Below are positions 1 to 8,776 of a stretch of 57,552 nt of DNA, piece after piece (within the stretch, counting starts at the first letter, position 1; each line of letters begins with the position of its first letter). Origin of the DNA: CAVXDP01 sp964562925 (GTDB taxonomy: Archaea; Thermoproteota; Bathyarchaeia; 40CM-2-53-6; CAVXDP01); contig CAZLVF010000007.1 of the NCBI GenBank assembly GCA_964562925.1, positions 1 through 57,552 of the forward strand, read 5' to 3'. Under the pieces are notes generated by a model that saw only the letters and a program-made list of their open reading frames with translations, had not been told where the DNA came from and did not search any database. The position numbers and the translations under genes are program-made.

Positions 1-708
1 ATAACCGTTTTCTCACCGGATGGAAGGCTTTTCCAAGTTGAGTATGCTTCTGAGACTGTTAAGAGAGGCGCCACCGTTCTTGGAATAGTCGGTAAGGAAG
101 GCGCCGTCCTGGCAGCTGAGGAGAGAGCTACATCAAAGCTTCAGGATCCCGCGTTCATGTGGAAGATCTTTCAGATAGACGAGCACGTAGGCGCTGCCGT
201 CGCTGGTTTGAGCTGCGACGCACATATCCTTGTCGATCAGGCTCGGATCTACGCTCAGAGTAACCGTTTGATGTATGATGAGCCGGTTGACATAGAGCTG
301 TTGACGAAGAGGATAGGGGAGATAAAGCAGCTATACACTCAACATGCTGGGGTTAGACCTTTCGGCCTCTCAATCCTGTTTGGAGGGGTTGACGCGAAGG
401 GTAGCCGCCTCTTCTGGACGGATCCGAGCGGCGCCTTCTTAGCCTACAAGGCTTGGGCGATCGGGGCTGGAGGAGACGCTGCAAACGAGCTTCTAGAAGC
501 CGAGTATAATGATAACGTGACGCTCGATGAGGCAACGATCCTCGCCTTGAAATGTATGAGTAAGGTTATGGAAGGGAAGGTTGACGCTCAAAAGACTAGG
601 ATCGCGGTTATACCAAGCGACACAAGGAAGTTTAGAAAACTAACGGTCGAGGAAGTGGAAAAGTACCTCAAGAAGCTTGAGCCCAGTAAGAGGGCCGCAG
701 CTAGATGA
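1..708 (+). CDS. psmA: Proteasome alpha subunit (5' partial)
   Basis: This encodes the alpha subunit of the archaeal 20S proteasome, which forms the outer rings and gates substrate entry to the catalytic beta rings in the cytoplasm. The reading frame is open from base 1 and begins ITVFSPDGRLFQVEYASE, the family's N-terminal signature, so only about 8-10 residues and the start codon lie outside the window. The visible 235 residues run to the usual C-terminal length for the family. The last codons overlap the SBDS start by an ATGA junction, so the two are probably translationally coupled. The identity is very secure; only the start is missing. Confidence 0.97.
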   Translation: MTVFSPDGRLFQVEYASETVKRGATVLGIVGKEGAVLAAEERATSKLQDPAFMWKIFQIDEHVGAAVAGLSCDAHILVDQARIYAQSNRLMYDEPVDIELLTKRIGEIKQLYTQHAGVRPFGLSILFGGVDAKGSRLFWTDPSGAFLAYKAWAIGAGGDAANELLEAEYNDNVTLDEATILALKCMSKVMEGKVDAQKTRIAVIPSDTRKFRKLTVEEVEKYLKKLEPSKRAAAR

Positions 709-1394
709 GCGAGAAGCACACGACAGCGAGGATCTCTGTTGAAGGCGAAAAGTTCGAAATCCTTGTGAAACCCGAACCGGCTTTAGACTTCAAGCTTGGA
801 AAACAAAGAGGAATCTCAGAGATCCTACTGATCGATGAAATCTACTCCGACGCGAGCAAGGGGACAAGATCGTCCGTTGAGAAACTTCAGAAATCCTTCG
901 GCACAACCGACGCGGTGAAGATCGCTGAACAAATTCTCAGAAACGGTGAGCTTCAACTAACCACAGACCAGAGAAGAAGACTTGTTGAAGATAAGAGGAA
1001 GCAGATAGTGGCTTTCATATCAAGAAACTGTATAGACCCAAGGAGCGGGACGCCGCATCCTCCCCTGAGGATAGAACAGGCGATGGAGCAAGTGAGGGTC
1101 GCTATAGACCCCTTCAAGGGCCCAGAGGAACAGGCAAAGCTTGTAATCGAAGAGTTGAGAAAGATACTTCCGATCAAGATCGAACAGATGCGGGTAGCTG
1201 TCAAAATCCTACCTGAATACACAGCGAAGGCCTATGGTGCATTGAAAAGCTTCGGAACGATTGGCAAAGAGGAATGGCAGTCTGACGGTTCCTGGGTTGG
1301 CATAATAGAGATGCCTGCAGGCCTCTACGGTCCATTCATCGATAGGCTTGGAAAACTTTCGCAGGGAACGATTCAGACAAAAGTTCTGAAGTGA
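705..1394 (+). CDS. SBDS/Sdo1 ribosome maturation protein
   Basis: This is the archaeal homologue of Shwachman-Bodian-Diamond protein (Sdo1). In eukaryotes the family works with an EF-2-like GTPase to release the anti-association factor from 60S subunits. At 229 residues it has the usual three-domain archaeal length. The N-terminal FYSH domain includes LLIDEIYSDASKG, and IEQMRVAVKILPEYTAKAYG falls near the third domain. It overlaps the proteasome alpha gene by ATGA and precedes rrp4 by 42 bases. The proteasome-SBDS-exosome order is a well-known archaeal gene string. The family call is secure. Confidence 0.95.
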   Translation: MSEKHTTARISVEGEKFEILVKPEPALDFKLGKQRGISEILLIDEIYSDASKGTRSSVEKLQKSFGTTDAVKIAEQILRNGELQLTTDQRRRLVEDKRKQIVAFISRNCIDPRSGTPHPPLRIEQAMEQVRVAIDPFKGPEEQAKLVIEELRKILPIKIEQMRVAVKILPEYTAKAYGALKSFGTIGKEEWQSDGSWVGIIEMPAGLYGPFIDRLGKLSQGTIQTKVLK

Positions 1395-1436
1395 GATTCT
1401 ACTCGTCTGCTTTGGAAAGGTTAGAGGCTTATACAA

Positions 1437-2141
1437 TTGGTCGCGCTCGTAGAGAAGAAGCAACTTGTGGTTCCCGGAGAGCAACTGGCAGAGGACGATT
1501 ACCTGCCCGGCGAGAACACATACAAGATAAGTGGATATATCTACGCTTCTAGGGTGGGGCTAGTCGATTTCTCCGGAAACAAGATCTATGTCGTGCCTCT
1601 AAAAGGCGCGTACATACCCTGCGTTGATGATCCGGTCATAGGCAAGGTAACAGACATCGGGATGTCAGGATGGACGATTGATATAGGGGCGCCCTACCCG
1701 GCCATGTTGCTTTCCTCAGAAACGTTCGGTCCACGCCAACCGTTTGCGAGGACGGATCTGACTAAGGTGTTCGATGTGGGAGACCTAGTATTGGCTAGGG
1801 TGATCTCATTCGACAGGACGAGAGATCCTCTCTTAACCGCCAGGGATCCAGGGTTGGGTAAGGTCTCATCAGGAAGGGTGATCCATATCTCGCCTGTAAA
1901 GATACCTCGCCTGATCGGAAGGAAGGGATCGATGATTAGCATGTTGAAACGTGAGACCGGTTGTCAAATCTCTGTTGGACAGAACGGGGTTGTCTTAATC
2001 TCCGGTCGTATGCCATTTGATGAGAGTTTAGCGATGTCCGCTGTGAAGATGATAGAGAAAGAAGCCCATACCCATGGACTTACGGATCGGATCCGCGAGA
2101 TGATTGACAAAGCAAAGAGGAGTGGAAATGTTGAGCAGTGA
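1437..2141 (+). CDS. rrp4: Exosome complex RNA-binding subunit Rrp4
   Basis: Rrp4 is one of the archaeal exosome cap proteins that thread RNA into the Rrp41-Rrp42 ring for 3'-to-5' degradation or tailing. Its 234 residues show the expected order: an N-terminal beta domain (LVVPGEQLAEDDYLPG), an S1 domain in the middle (VGDLVLARVISFDR), and a KH domain with the IGRKGSMISMLK loop near residues 160-172. The start is TTG at 1437, which gives the family N-terminus VALVEKKQLVVPG. The 3' end overlaps the chosen rrp41 start by 14 bases. Confidence 0.96.
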   Translation: MVALVEKKQLVVPGEQLAEDDYLPGENTYKISGYIYASRVGLVDFSGNKIYVVPLKGAYIPCVDDPVIGKVTDIGMSGWTIDIGAPYPAMLLSSETFGPRQPFARTDLTKVFDVGDLVLARVISFDRTRDPLLTARDPGLGKVSSGRVIHISPVKIPRLIGRKGSMISMLKRETGCQISVGQNGVVLISGRMPFDESLAMSAVKMIEKEAHTHGLTDRIREMIDKAKRSGNVEQ

Positions 2142-2898
2142 AATCAAACCTGAAAGGTTGATTGATGATAGGGGTTTAAGGATTGATGGACGTAGACCAG
2201 ATGAGCTACGCCCGATTAAGATGGAGGTCAGTGTACTCGACAAGGCTGATGGCTCAGCCTACATAGAACAGGGAAAGAACAAGATCCTAGTAGCCGTATA
2301 TGGCCCAAGAGAAGCCCACCCGAGACATGTCGCTCTTCCAGACCGGGCGGCAATCCGCTGCCGTTATCATATGGCGCCGTTCTCGACAGAAGAGAGAAGG
2401 TCGCCTGCCCCTTCAAGAAGGGATATGGAACTCTCGAAAGTGATCAGAGAAGCGGTTGAACCTGTAGTCTTATCAAAGTACTATCCAAGAACTACAATCG
2501 ACATCTTCATCGAGGTTCTCCAATCCGACGGAGGAACACGATCGGCTGGAATCACAGGAACCTCACTCGCTCTGGCAGATGCTGGAGTGCCGATCAGAGA
2601 CCTTGTAGTCGCATGCGCAGCGGGGAAGGTTGACGGTCAAATAGTCTTGGACCTATCTGACGCGGAAGATAAGTTTGGAGAGGCAGACCTTCCGGTGGCG
2701 ATAGTTCCATCTACGGGGTCTATAACCCTGATCCAAATGGATGGAAAACTCTCTCCAGAAGAGTTTGACAAGGCTCTCTCTATAGCAGTGGATGGATGTA
2801 GAAAGATCTACGAAATGCAGAGGGAAGCTCTCAAGCGAAAATACCTAGCTATCAGAGAGGCCGTAGAGGAAAAGATAGACGTAAAGGAGGGTGAGTAA
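2128..2898 (+). CDS. rrp41: Exosome catalytic subunit Rrp41 (RNase PH family)
   Basis: Rrp41 is the phosphorolytic active subunit of the archaeal exosome hexamer. The protein shows the RNase PH signature: the LRIDGRRPDELRPI start, the loop SDGGTRSAGITG, and EADLPVA with the acidic catalytic region near residue 190. I prefer the ATG at 2128, which has GAGGAG 5 bases upstream. An in-frame ATG at 2104 would add eight residues inside rrp4. The stop overlaps the rrp42 start (TAATG), so rrp4, rrp41 and rrp42 are one coupled operon. Function is secure; the exact start is slightly uncertain. Confidence 0.96.
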   Translation: MLSSEIKPERLIDDRGLRIDGRRPDELRPIKMEVSVLDKADGSAYIEQGKNKILVAVYGPREAHPRHVALPDRAAIRCRYHMAPFSTEERRSPAPSRRDMELSKVIREAVEPVVLSKYYPRTTIDIFIEVLQSDGGTRSAGITGTSLALADAGVPIRDLVVACAAGKVDGQIVLDLSDAEDKFGEADLPVAIVPSTGSITLIQMDGKLSPEEFDKALSIAVDGCRKIYEMQREALKRKYLAIREAVEEKIDVKEGE

Positions 2899-3710
2899 TG
2901 TCATCGACCAGACAGCATCCAATAGCAAAGATAGAATCCAAGACGATAATGGATCTGATAGCTACTAACCGCCGTCTGGACGACCGATCGTCTACAGACT
3001 ATCGGGACTTAAAGATCGACGTAGGCGTCATCGAAAAGGCGAACGGCTCGGCCCAGGTCAACTTGGGAAAGACGAAGGTGCTTGTTGGAGTCAAAGTAGA
3101 GTTAGGCGACCCGTTTCCAGACACACCTGAAGAAGGCATATTGACAGTCAACGCTGAACTGGTTCCTTTGGCCTCTCCCTCTTTCGAGCCGGGCCCACCA
3201 GATGAGAACTCGATCGAACTCGCACGTGTTGTGGATAGAGGGATAAGAGAGTCTAAAGCCATAGACCTGAAGAGGCTATGTGTAGAACCAGGAAAGAAGG
3301 TATTCGTAGTATTCATCGACGTCTACGTTCTGGATCATGATGGAAACTTGATCGACGCTTCAGCCTTGGCCGCATTGTCAGCCATCATAACCGCCAGGAT
3401 GAGAAACTACACGGTCGAGAACGGTGAGGTCGTCTACAAGGAAGGGCTGATACCTCTACCCATCCAGAATTATCCGATAGCCATAACAATGGGAAAGATC
3501 GGGAGCTCGCTTGTCGTAGATCCCAGCCTAGAAGAAGAACAGGTCATGACTGCTAGACTGACCGTTACAGTGGAGAAGGAAGGGAACATATGCGCGATGC
3601 AGATGGCTGGACTGGGAGAATTAACGATAGATGAGTTGAAGAAGGCTGTAAGCATAGCTGTAACCAAAGTCAGCGAGATGAGAGCGAAGGTTCTGGAGGT
3701 TGCAAAGTAA
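2898..3710 (+). CDS. rrp42: Exosome non-catalytic ring subunit Rrp42
   Basis: Rrp42 pairs with Rrp41 to build the hexameric ring and contributes to RNA binding, but it lacks the catalytic residues. The 270 residues include LGKTKVLVGVKVELGDPFPD and the Rrp42-type loop EKEGNICAMQMAGLGEL near the end. The Rrp41-type EADLPVA segment is not present. A GGAGGGTGAG ribosome-binding site stands just before the ATG. It is followed 2 bases later by the L37Ae start. Confidence 0.96.
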   Translation: MSSTRQHPIAKIESKTIMDLIATNRRLDDRSSTDYRDLKIDVGVIEKANGSAQVNLGKTKVLVGVKVELGDPFPDTPEEGILTVNAELVPLASPSFEPGPPDENSIELARVVDRGIRESKAIDLKRLCVEPGKKVFVVFIDVYVLDHDGNLIDASALAALSAIITARMRNYTVENGEVVYKEGLIPLPIQNYPIAITMGKIGSSLVVDPSLEEEQVMTARLTVTVEKEGNICAMQMAGLGELTIDELKKAVSIAVTKVSEMRAKVLEVAK

Positions 3711-3712
3711 CC

Positions 3713-4165
3713 TTGGGTAGCAAGGTAGGGCCTGGAGGAGCTTTCGGAGCCCGATACGGAACGGTAGCCAGAAAACGCTACGTAGAGATAGTCAGCAAGA
3801 TGCGACGAAGACATGAATGTCCCAGATGCAAGATCAGATCCGTAAGAAGACTGAGCGTCGGAGTATGGCTGTGCAGAAAGTGTGGATACAAATTCGCTGG
3901 CGGAGCCTACTCGCCTCAGACCAAGTTGGGAGAGACCTCCCGTAGGTTTGGAGGCCTTGTTAAGCCTACGATGGTAGAAGCCGAGGGAAAAGCTGAAGCA
4001 GAAGAAAAGACGGGCGCCAAGAAACGTCGGCGAGAAAAGATAAAAGAAGCTGAAAAACCTGCAGCGAGGCGCATACGGAAAGAGAAAGCCCAGAGAGGAG
4101 AGAAGGCTGAGACCAAGCAAGTCAGGAAGACCCGGAAGGGAGCTTCCAAGGAAGAGTCGAAGTGA
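3713..4165 (+). CDS. rpl37ae: Large ribosomal subunit protein eL43 (L37Ae) with charged tail
   Basis: The first 80 residues match the zinc-ribbon ribosomal protein L37Ae: RYGTVARKRYVEIV, then CPRCK and CRKCG as the two zinc-binding Cys pairs, then FAGGAY. The start is TTG at 3713. The family usually ends near residue 90. Here the frame continues for about 60 more residues rich in Lys, Arg, Glu and Ala, predicted to be disordered or helical, up to 150 residues. The tail is in frame, with no sign of frameshift, and runs into the GTG start of the Brix gene (GTGA overlap). The core call is secure; the role of the tail is unknown. Confidence 0.93.
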   Translation: MGSKVGPGGAFGARYGTVARKRYVEIVSKMRRRHECPRCKIRSVRRLSVGVWLCRKCGYKFAGGAYSPQTKLGETSRRFGGLVKPTMVEAEGKAEAEEKTGAKKRRREKIKEAEKPAARRIRKEKAQRGEKAETKQVRKTRKGASKEESK

Positions 4166-4686
4166 TCATTCTAACTACATGTAGGAGACCGACTCAAAGA
4201 ATCAGATCCTTTATCCGAGACATACAGATTTCGCATCCGAACACAACGCTCTTAGCCCGAGGAAAGCTCGGCCTAGGAGATCTTCTAGCGACTGCAAGAA
4301 GACTCAGCTCGGACAATATCCTCTTCGTCTCTCGATGGATGCGTGGACCGGGCCTGATCGAGCTTCTAAGGGTTAACCCGAACATCGTGTCGAGATCTCC
4401 AACACTATATCTGAACGGGGTTAGGTTGAGGAGAGGGTACGTCGTCCGTCGCGCGCCCAGAGCGGAGATTGTAACCACATCAACAAGTCCAAGTTCCGAA
4501 ACAGCTAAGTTTGCAAGATGGTACCCCCAACTCTTTGGGATGAGGCTGCTTGAGCCCGATGCTACTGGTATCTGCAAAGCTTCGATCCACATAACAGACC
4601 ATTCGAAGGGAGTCAGAGTAGCTTTGAGGTCGCCCCCAACCGAGTCGGACGTAGGACTGTCATTCACGGTTGGCCGAATCGACTAG
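4162..4686 (+). CDS. Brix-domain ribosome biogenesis protein
   Basis: This 174-residue protein matches the archaeal single-Brix-domain family related to eukaryotic Imp4/Brx1, RNA-binding factors in rRNA processing. It opens IILTTCRRPTQRIRSFIRD, typical of the family, and contains FVSRWMRGPGLIELL and the C-terminal GLSFTVGRID. The start is GTG at 4162, overlapping the L37Ae stop. It is followed 22 bases later by pcc1. The assignment rests on pattern and gene order and is fairly secure. Confidence 0.88.
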   Translation: MIILTTCRRPTQRIRSFIRDIQISHPNTTLLARGKLGLGDLLATARRLSSDNILFVSRWMRGPGLIELLRVNPNIVSRSPTLYLNGVRLRRGYVVRRAPRAEIVTTSTSPSSETAKFARWYPQLFGMRLLEPDATGICKASIHITDHSKGVRVALRSPPTESDVGLSFTVGRID

Positions 4687-4708
4687 AGGACCGCGGAGGC
4701 GGTTCTGA

Positions 4709-4975
4709 ATGAAGATGACAGAAGCTGAGGTATTACTAGATTTCGACGGCCCCAAGCAGGCGATAGCTATTTTCAACTCTCTGAAGCCAGAGGCGACGCT
4801 TCCTCCCACTCGAAGATCAAGGATAGAGATCCAAAGGAGGAAGAGATCGATTCGCATCCGCTTCGTAGCGAAGGACGTAGTGGCCTTGAGAGCGTCCATG
4901 AACTCTATCCTGAGATACGTCCTTGCAGTGTGGAAGACAACATCGTCGCTTAAGGAACTTCAGAGAGAACTCTAG
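4709..4975 (+). CDS. pcc1: KEOPS complex subunit Pcc1
   Basis: This 88-residue protein matches Pcc1/CTAG-family proteins, the dimerisation subunit of the KEOPS complex that makes t6A at position 37 of ANN-decoding tRNAs. The conserved features seen are the beta-strand start EAEVLLDFDGPKQAIAIFNSL, the central SIRIRFVAKDVVALRASMNS, and the final LKELQREL. It sits between the Brix gene and prefoldin beta, its usual archaeal location. Other KEOPS genes are not in the window. Confidence 0.88.
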   Translation: MKMTEAEVLLDFDGPKQAIAIFNSLKPEATLPPTRRSRIEIQRRKRSIRIRFVAKDVVALRASMNSILRYVLAVWKTTSSLKELQREL

Positions 4976-5107
4976 AACCTCAATGCTTGAAGTTCGTTTC
5001 TAAGCCGATGGCCTCCGAATAGTATTTATTATGAAGGGGGCATACTCTGCGGACCGTTCCATACCTCGCAGGTTTAGATTCAGCGTCCAGTCTGGAGGAT
5101 TTAGAGG

Positions 5108-5467
5108 TTGACTGAAAGCGAACTCCCCCCACAAGTTCAAGAGCAATTGATGAGGCTTCAACAGATGCAACAGACGCTTCAGGCCGTGGTTACTCAGAAA
5201 CAGCAGCTTGAGATCGAGCTTTTCGAAACTGACAGGGCTATCTCGGAGTTAGAGAAGATCAACGACAGCGTCCCCGTTTACAAAAGCGTGGGGGGCCTGA
5301 TGGTGAAAGCTGATAGACAGGCGCTCCTGACAGAGCTAAAGGAAAAGAAGGAACTTACAAATACGAGAGTTACGGTTCTCGGCAAGCAAGAGGAAAGGAC
5401 GCGTGAGAGGATAAAGGAGACGCAGCAGAAACTCGAAGAAAGGTTGAAACCTGCGTCGCCAGAATAG
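5108..5467 (+). CDS. pfdB: Prefoldin beta subunit
   Basis: Prefoldin is the jellyfish-shaped chaperone that hands unfolded proteins to the thermosome. The 119-residue product has the beta-class layout: an N-terminal coiled coil (LQQMQQTLQAVVTQKQQLE), a beta-hairpin centre (VPVYKSVGGLMVKADR), and a C-terminal coiled coil (REKETQQ-like, REKIKETQQKLEERL region). The start is TTG at 5108, with GGAGG nine bases upstream at 5094-5098. A 132-base spacer separates it from pcc1, so it may have its own promoter. Confidence 0.94.
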   Translation: MTESELPPQVQEQLMRLQQMQQTLQAVVTQKQQLEIELFETDRAISELEKINDSVPVYKSVGGLMVKADRQALLTELKEKKELTNTRVTVLGKQEERTRERIKETQQKLEERLKPASPE

Positions 5468-5509
5468 TCTACTCATCCGCTTCTACTTCAACATTAGACG
5501 TGTATAGAG

Positions 5510-5812
5510 TTGAGCATTTCGCTCAAGAAGGCACCGACCACAGAGGAAATTGAAGAGATCTGTATAGCCGCGGAGGAAGCAGCGAGAAGTTCCCTTCTCG
5601 GAAAGATACCTGCAAAGAGGCTTGAAGACTTGAACATTCTAGTAGAGGCGGTGGGATCGAAACCACTCAGTCTGACCGTTGAGGTCTCAGCAGAATCGCT
5701 TATGGCTGATGACGATTTGAATAGCCTTGTCCAAGAGGCTACGAACGCTGCCTTCAAAGCTGCCGAGGACAAGGTCAGGGAGCTGGGACTCTGCAAAAAG
5801 CAAAAAGGCTGA
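5510..5812 (+). CDS. DUF3194 family protein
   Basis: This 100-residue protein matches the archaeal DUF3194 family, a small alpha-beta protein of unknown function that usually sits between prefoldin beta and a DHH phosphoesterase, as here. Visible segments are TEEIEEICIAAEEAARSSLL and the beta stretch PLSLTVEVSAESLMADDD. The start is TTG at 5510. Its TGA stop overlaps the inferred CTG start of the DHH gene (CTGA). No function can be claimed beyond the conserved neighbourhood. Confidence 0.85.
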   Translation: MSISLKKAPTTEEIEEICIAAEEAARSSLLGKIPAKRLEDLNILVEAVGSKPLSLTVEVSAESLMADDDLNSLVQEATNAAFKAAEDKVRELGLCKKQKG

Positions 5813-6792
5813 AACGCCTAGTTCAGTCAACCGAAGAAGCTCTAATCCTCTGTCATCAGAACGCCGATCCCGACGCTGTAAGTTCGGCCTACGCGTTGCA
5901 AAGCCTTCTCAAGAGACTGAACCCAAAGGTTAGATCACATCTATTTGCGCCTGAAGGGATAAGCGGGATCTCGAGGAGAGTTGTCGAAAAGATCAACGCG
6001 AAGTTTCAGAGGGAAGAAGAACTAGTCGACAGCGGCATCATCTTTCTCGTCGACACGAGCACGATCCAGCAACTCGGGCACTGGAAAACACGTGTGGAAA
6101 ACGCCAAGAGACCGATAGTAGTGATAGATCACCACACGCGCCATCCACAAACATTGAAAGTAGCCTCTATGATGTTCATCGACGAGAAATCCACGTCAAC
6201 CTGCGAGATCCTCTTTCGACTCTACCAAGACTTGAGGGTCAAGGTTGACAGAAACGTCGCTCAGGCCCTTCTTATTGGAATGACCTATGATAACGGCCAT
6301 TTCACCATCGCGACATCAAGAACCTTCGAAATCGCCGCTTCACTCACACGCTTAGGCGCTGACTTGCACGAGGCGATCTCAACCCTAACGTATCCGATGA
6401 GCGACTCTGAGAGAATGGCAAGGTTGAAGGCGGCCGAGAGAGTCAAAGCCAAGAGGATTGGGAAATGGATCGTGGCAACCACAAATATCAGCTCTCATCA
6501 GGCCTCAGCTTCACGAGCCCTGATTGGACTAGGCGCTCACATCGCAATGGCCGCCGGAGAAAAACAGGGGAAGCTGAGGATAAGCCTCAGATCATGTAGA
6601 CAGTTCAACAGGGAAACGGGCGTCCACTTGGGAAGGGACATAGCCAAACCGCTTGGAGAAGCTGCGGGCGGAATGGGAGGAGGACATGAATCAGCAGCAG
6701 GAGTGAACGGCACAGGCCAACTCGAAAAGATATTCACAACCTTCTACGAACTGCTTTCGAGAATGCTGGAAGACCAAGTTAGAAGTCTTTGA
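5809..6792 (+). CDS. DHH-DHHA1 family phosphoesterase (probable CTG start)
   Basis: This is a DHH-family phosphoesterase or exonuclease of the archaeal NrnA-like type; the substrate is not known. The metal-binding motif CHQNADPDA, the DHH motif VVIDHHTRH and the DHHA1 motif GGGHESAAG are all present. The first motif lies upstream of the first TTG in frame (5896), so the real start is earlier. Between the preceding in-frame stop at 5722 and 5896 there is no ATG, GTG or TTG. CTG occurs at 5791 and 5809. The CTG at 5809 overlaps the DUF3194 stop as CTGA, giving a 327-residue protein that starts KRLVQSTEEALIL. The function class is secure; the start is inferred. Confidence 0.88.
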   Translation: MKRLVQSTEEALILCHQNADPDAVSSAYALQSLLKRLNPKVRSHLFAPEGISGISRRVVEKINAKFQREEELVDSGIIFLVDTSTIQQLGHWKTRVENAKRPIVVIDHHTRHPQTLKVASMMFIDEKSTSTCEILFRLYQDLRVKVDRNVAQALLIGMTYDNGHFTIATSRTFEIAASLTRLGADLHEAISTLTYPMSDSERMARLKAAERVKAKRIGKWIVATTNISSHQASASRALIGLGAHIAMAAGEKQGKLRISLRSCRQFNRETGVHLGRDIAKPLGEAAGGMGGGHESAAGVNGTGQLEKIFTTFYELLSRMLEDQVRSL

Positions 6793-7185
6793 CTTTCTGA
6801 AGCATCTAGATCTCGGACGAGCTTCCTAACGAATGTCTTGGAAAAGACTTATTAGAACTTGGGTCCAGTATTACACCGGGCGCGTCTGCGCCTCATCGGA
6901 AACCTAGCATAGGAACATTGGGTCTACTATTATCAGTGGCATACCAGAAAGGTCATGTGAAACGGGTTCACCGAACGCCGAACACCTTGTCCGTCCGGCG
7001 ATAGCGATACGATTTCAGGTTACACGAATATCTTCAGCAAGAAGTTCGATAACACGAAGGTTTTTGGGCGCAACGCGCCCACTATCAGTTTCATTCTTGT
7101 TTCCGACCCCTTTGCTTCAGTGTTCTCTCATCTCCTAAACAATAAATAGATCCTGAAGCTGTGAGATTCTGCCTCAATCCTAGAG
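6793..7185. other. Intergenic region with a perfect hairpin
   Basis: No gene is recognised in these 393 bases. Positions 7065-7081 form a perfect 7-bp stem (TGGGCGC / GCGCCCA) with an AAC loop, preceded by five T. Two related stretches, TTGGGTCCAGTATTA near 6859 and TTGGGTCTACTATTA near 6919, look like an imperfect direct repeat of unknown meaning. The hairpin may help end transcription of the upstream operon or start the ECF transcript leader. Confidence 0.5.
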
Positions 7186-8040
7186 ATGAGGATCCGTTTG
7201 GTCGCTGTCAATGTAAGAGACCTCGCCTTCACCTATCTGGGAAGCCAGACCCCCTCCATCTCAGACTTAACATTCTCAATTGATGCGGGTGAGTTTGTGA
7301 TTCTAACGGGCCCAAGCGGGTGCGGCAAGACATCGGTCTGTCGTTGCCTGAACGGATTGATCCCGCACTTCTACTCTGGCGATCTTCAAGGCGACGTTCA
7401 TGTTTGTGAATTAAGCATACGAGAGAAACCTACTAGCGAGCTTGCGAGAAAGGTTGGCTTGGTGTTCCAGAACCCTGAGAATCAACTCTTCTCTTTGAGT
7501 GTTGAGAGGGATGTTGCGTTTGGACCGGAAAATTTAGGTCTTCCCCGCGCTCAGACTAGAGAGAGGGTTGAATGGGCGATGGAAGTCACAGGCATCTCTG
7601 ACCTTCGTGACCGTGCTCCCTACGAACTTTCGGGCGGTCAACAGCAGAGGGCGGCTATCGCAGCCGTTCTGGCGATGAAGCCTGAGGTGATGGTCTTGGA
7701 TGAGCCGACATCATTCTTAGATCCAAAATCCGCGGCAGAGATACTTCACGTTGTTCATGATCTCAACAGAAAGTTGAGCATAACGATCGTGCTTGTTGAG
7801 CATAGGCTTGATCTCGCATCTCGATATGCGGATCGAGTCATAATAATGGATAGAGGAAAGATCGTTCTCGATGGAAAACCCTCAGAGGTCTACAACGAGA
7901 GAGCTCACATGATCGGCGTAGGAATCCCACGTATAACGCTCTTGGCTCAACTACTTGAGAAGGACGGCATGTCTTTCCCGATGATACCTCTCACAGTAGA
8001 CGAGGCCTCCGCTGCTCTCAGGAGGAGCTTCGGTGCATGA
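7186..8040 (+). CDS. ECF transporter ATPase EcfA1 (CbiO-like)
   Basis: This is an energizing ATPase of an energy-coupling-factor (ECF) ABC importer for a vitamin or metal. Its 284 residues show Walker A (TGPSGCGKTS), Q-loop (VFQNPENQLF, the ECF-type motif), ABC signature (LSGGQQQR), Walker B (VMVLDEPTS) and switch His (VLVEHRL). The start ATG at 7186 follows a weak GAGATGAG context; a shorter start is possible because the conserved domain begins near residue 7. The 3' end overlaps the second ATPase by ATGA. The substrate is unknown because no S-component is visible. Confidence 0.93.
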   Translation: MRIRLVAVNVRDLAFTYLGSQTPSISDLTFSIDAGEFVILTGPSGCGKTSVCRCLNGLIPHFYSGDLQGDVHVCELSIREKPTSELARKVGLVFQNPENQLFSLSVERDVAFGPENLGLPRAQTRERVEWAMEVTGISDLRDRAPYELSGGQQQRAAIAAVLAMKPEVMVLDEPTSFLDPKSAAEILHVVHDLNRKLSITIVLVEHRLDLASRYADRVIIMDRGKIVLDGKPSEVYNERAHMIGVGIPRITLLAQLLEKDGMSFPMIPLTVDEASAALRRSFGA

Positions 8041-8776
8041 TCAGGACGGAGACGCTTCACTTCGCTTATCCAACCGGGTTGGAGGTACTGAGAGGAATAG
8101 ACATCGAGATAGGTGACTCCGAGTTTGTAGCGATAATGGGAGAGAATGGAGCCGGCAAGACCACGCTGATCAAACATTTCAATGGGTTGCTTAAACCGAG
8201 CAGGGGCAGGGTTCTCGTCGATGATGTGGATACCACCAAACTAAGCGTCGCATCCATTTCCAGAAATGTAGGCCTAGTCTTTCAGAACCCCGACCATCAA
8301 CTATTCTGTGAAACGGTCAGAGAGGAGGTTGCTTTCTCTCTTAGAAACTTCGGCTACGATACCGAGACCATTGAAAGAAGAACTAGGAGTATACTGGAGA
8401 CGCTGGATCTAACCCAGTATGTTGAGTCCTCGCCTTTCACTTTGAGTGGAGGCGAGAGAAAGAGAGTCGCATTGGCTTCAGTCCTTGCATGGAACCCGAA
8501 GCACGTGATCCTGGATGAGCCAACCATAGGCCAGGACTATCAACAGAAGGATCGGTTGAGAAACTTCATTCTTCAACTTGTTTCACAAAGGAAGACGGTT
8601 ATCATAGTTACTCATGACGTAGAATTCGTTGCAGAGTGCAAGCCACGGGTCATCTTGCTTTCGAGAGGAGCGATCGTAGCTGATGGTCCCGCACGTAAAA
8701 TCCTGACGGACAAAGCCCTACTGAATGAATGCTCGCTTATCCCTCCCCAGATATCAAGCCTGATGCATTCACTAAC
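8037..8776 (+). CDS. ECF transporter ATPase EcfA2 (3' end lost in gap)
   Basis: This is the second ATPase of the ECF pair. It has Walker A (MGENGAGKTT), Q-loop VFQNPDHQLF, signature LSGGERKR, Walker B HVILDEPT and switch His IIVTHDVEF. The frame is still open when it meets the 100-N gap. About 246 residues are visible, so perhaps 20-40 C-terminal residues are missing. It overlaps EcfA1 by ATGA. It must not be read through the N run into the EcfT sequence that happens to be in the same frame. Confidence 0.92.

Noticed and set aside
2104..2127. Upstream ATG for rrp41
   Set aside because: The ATG at 2128 has a clear ribosome-binding site and fits the family start better; the extra eight residues are not typical.
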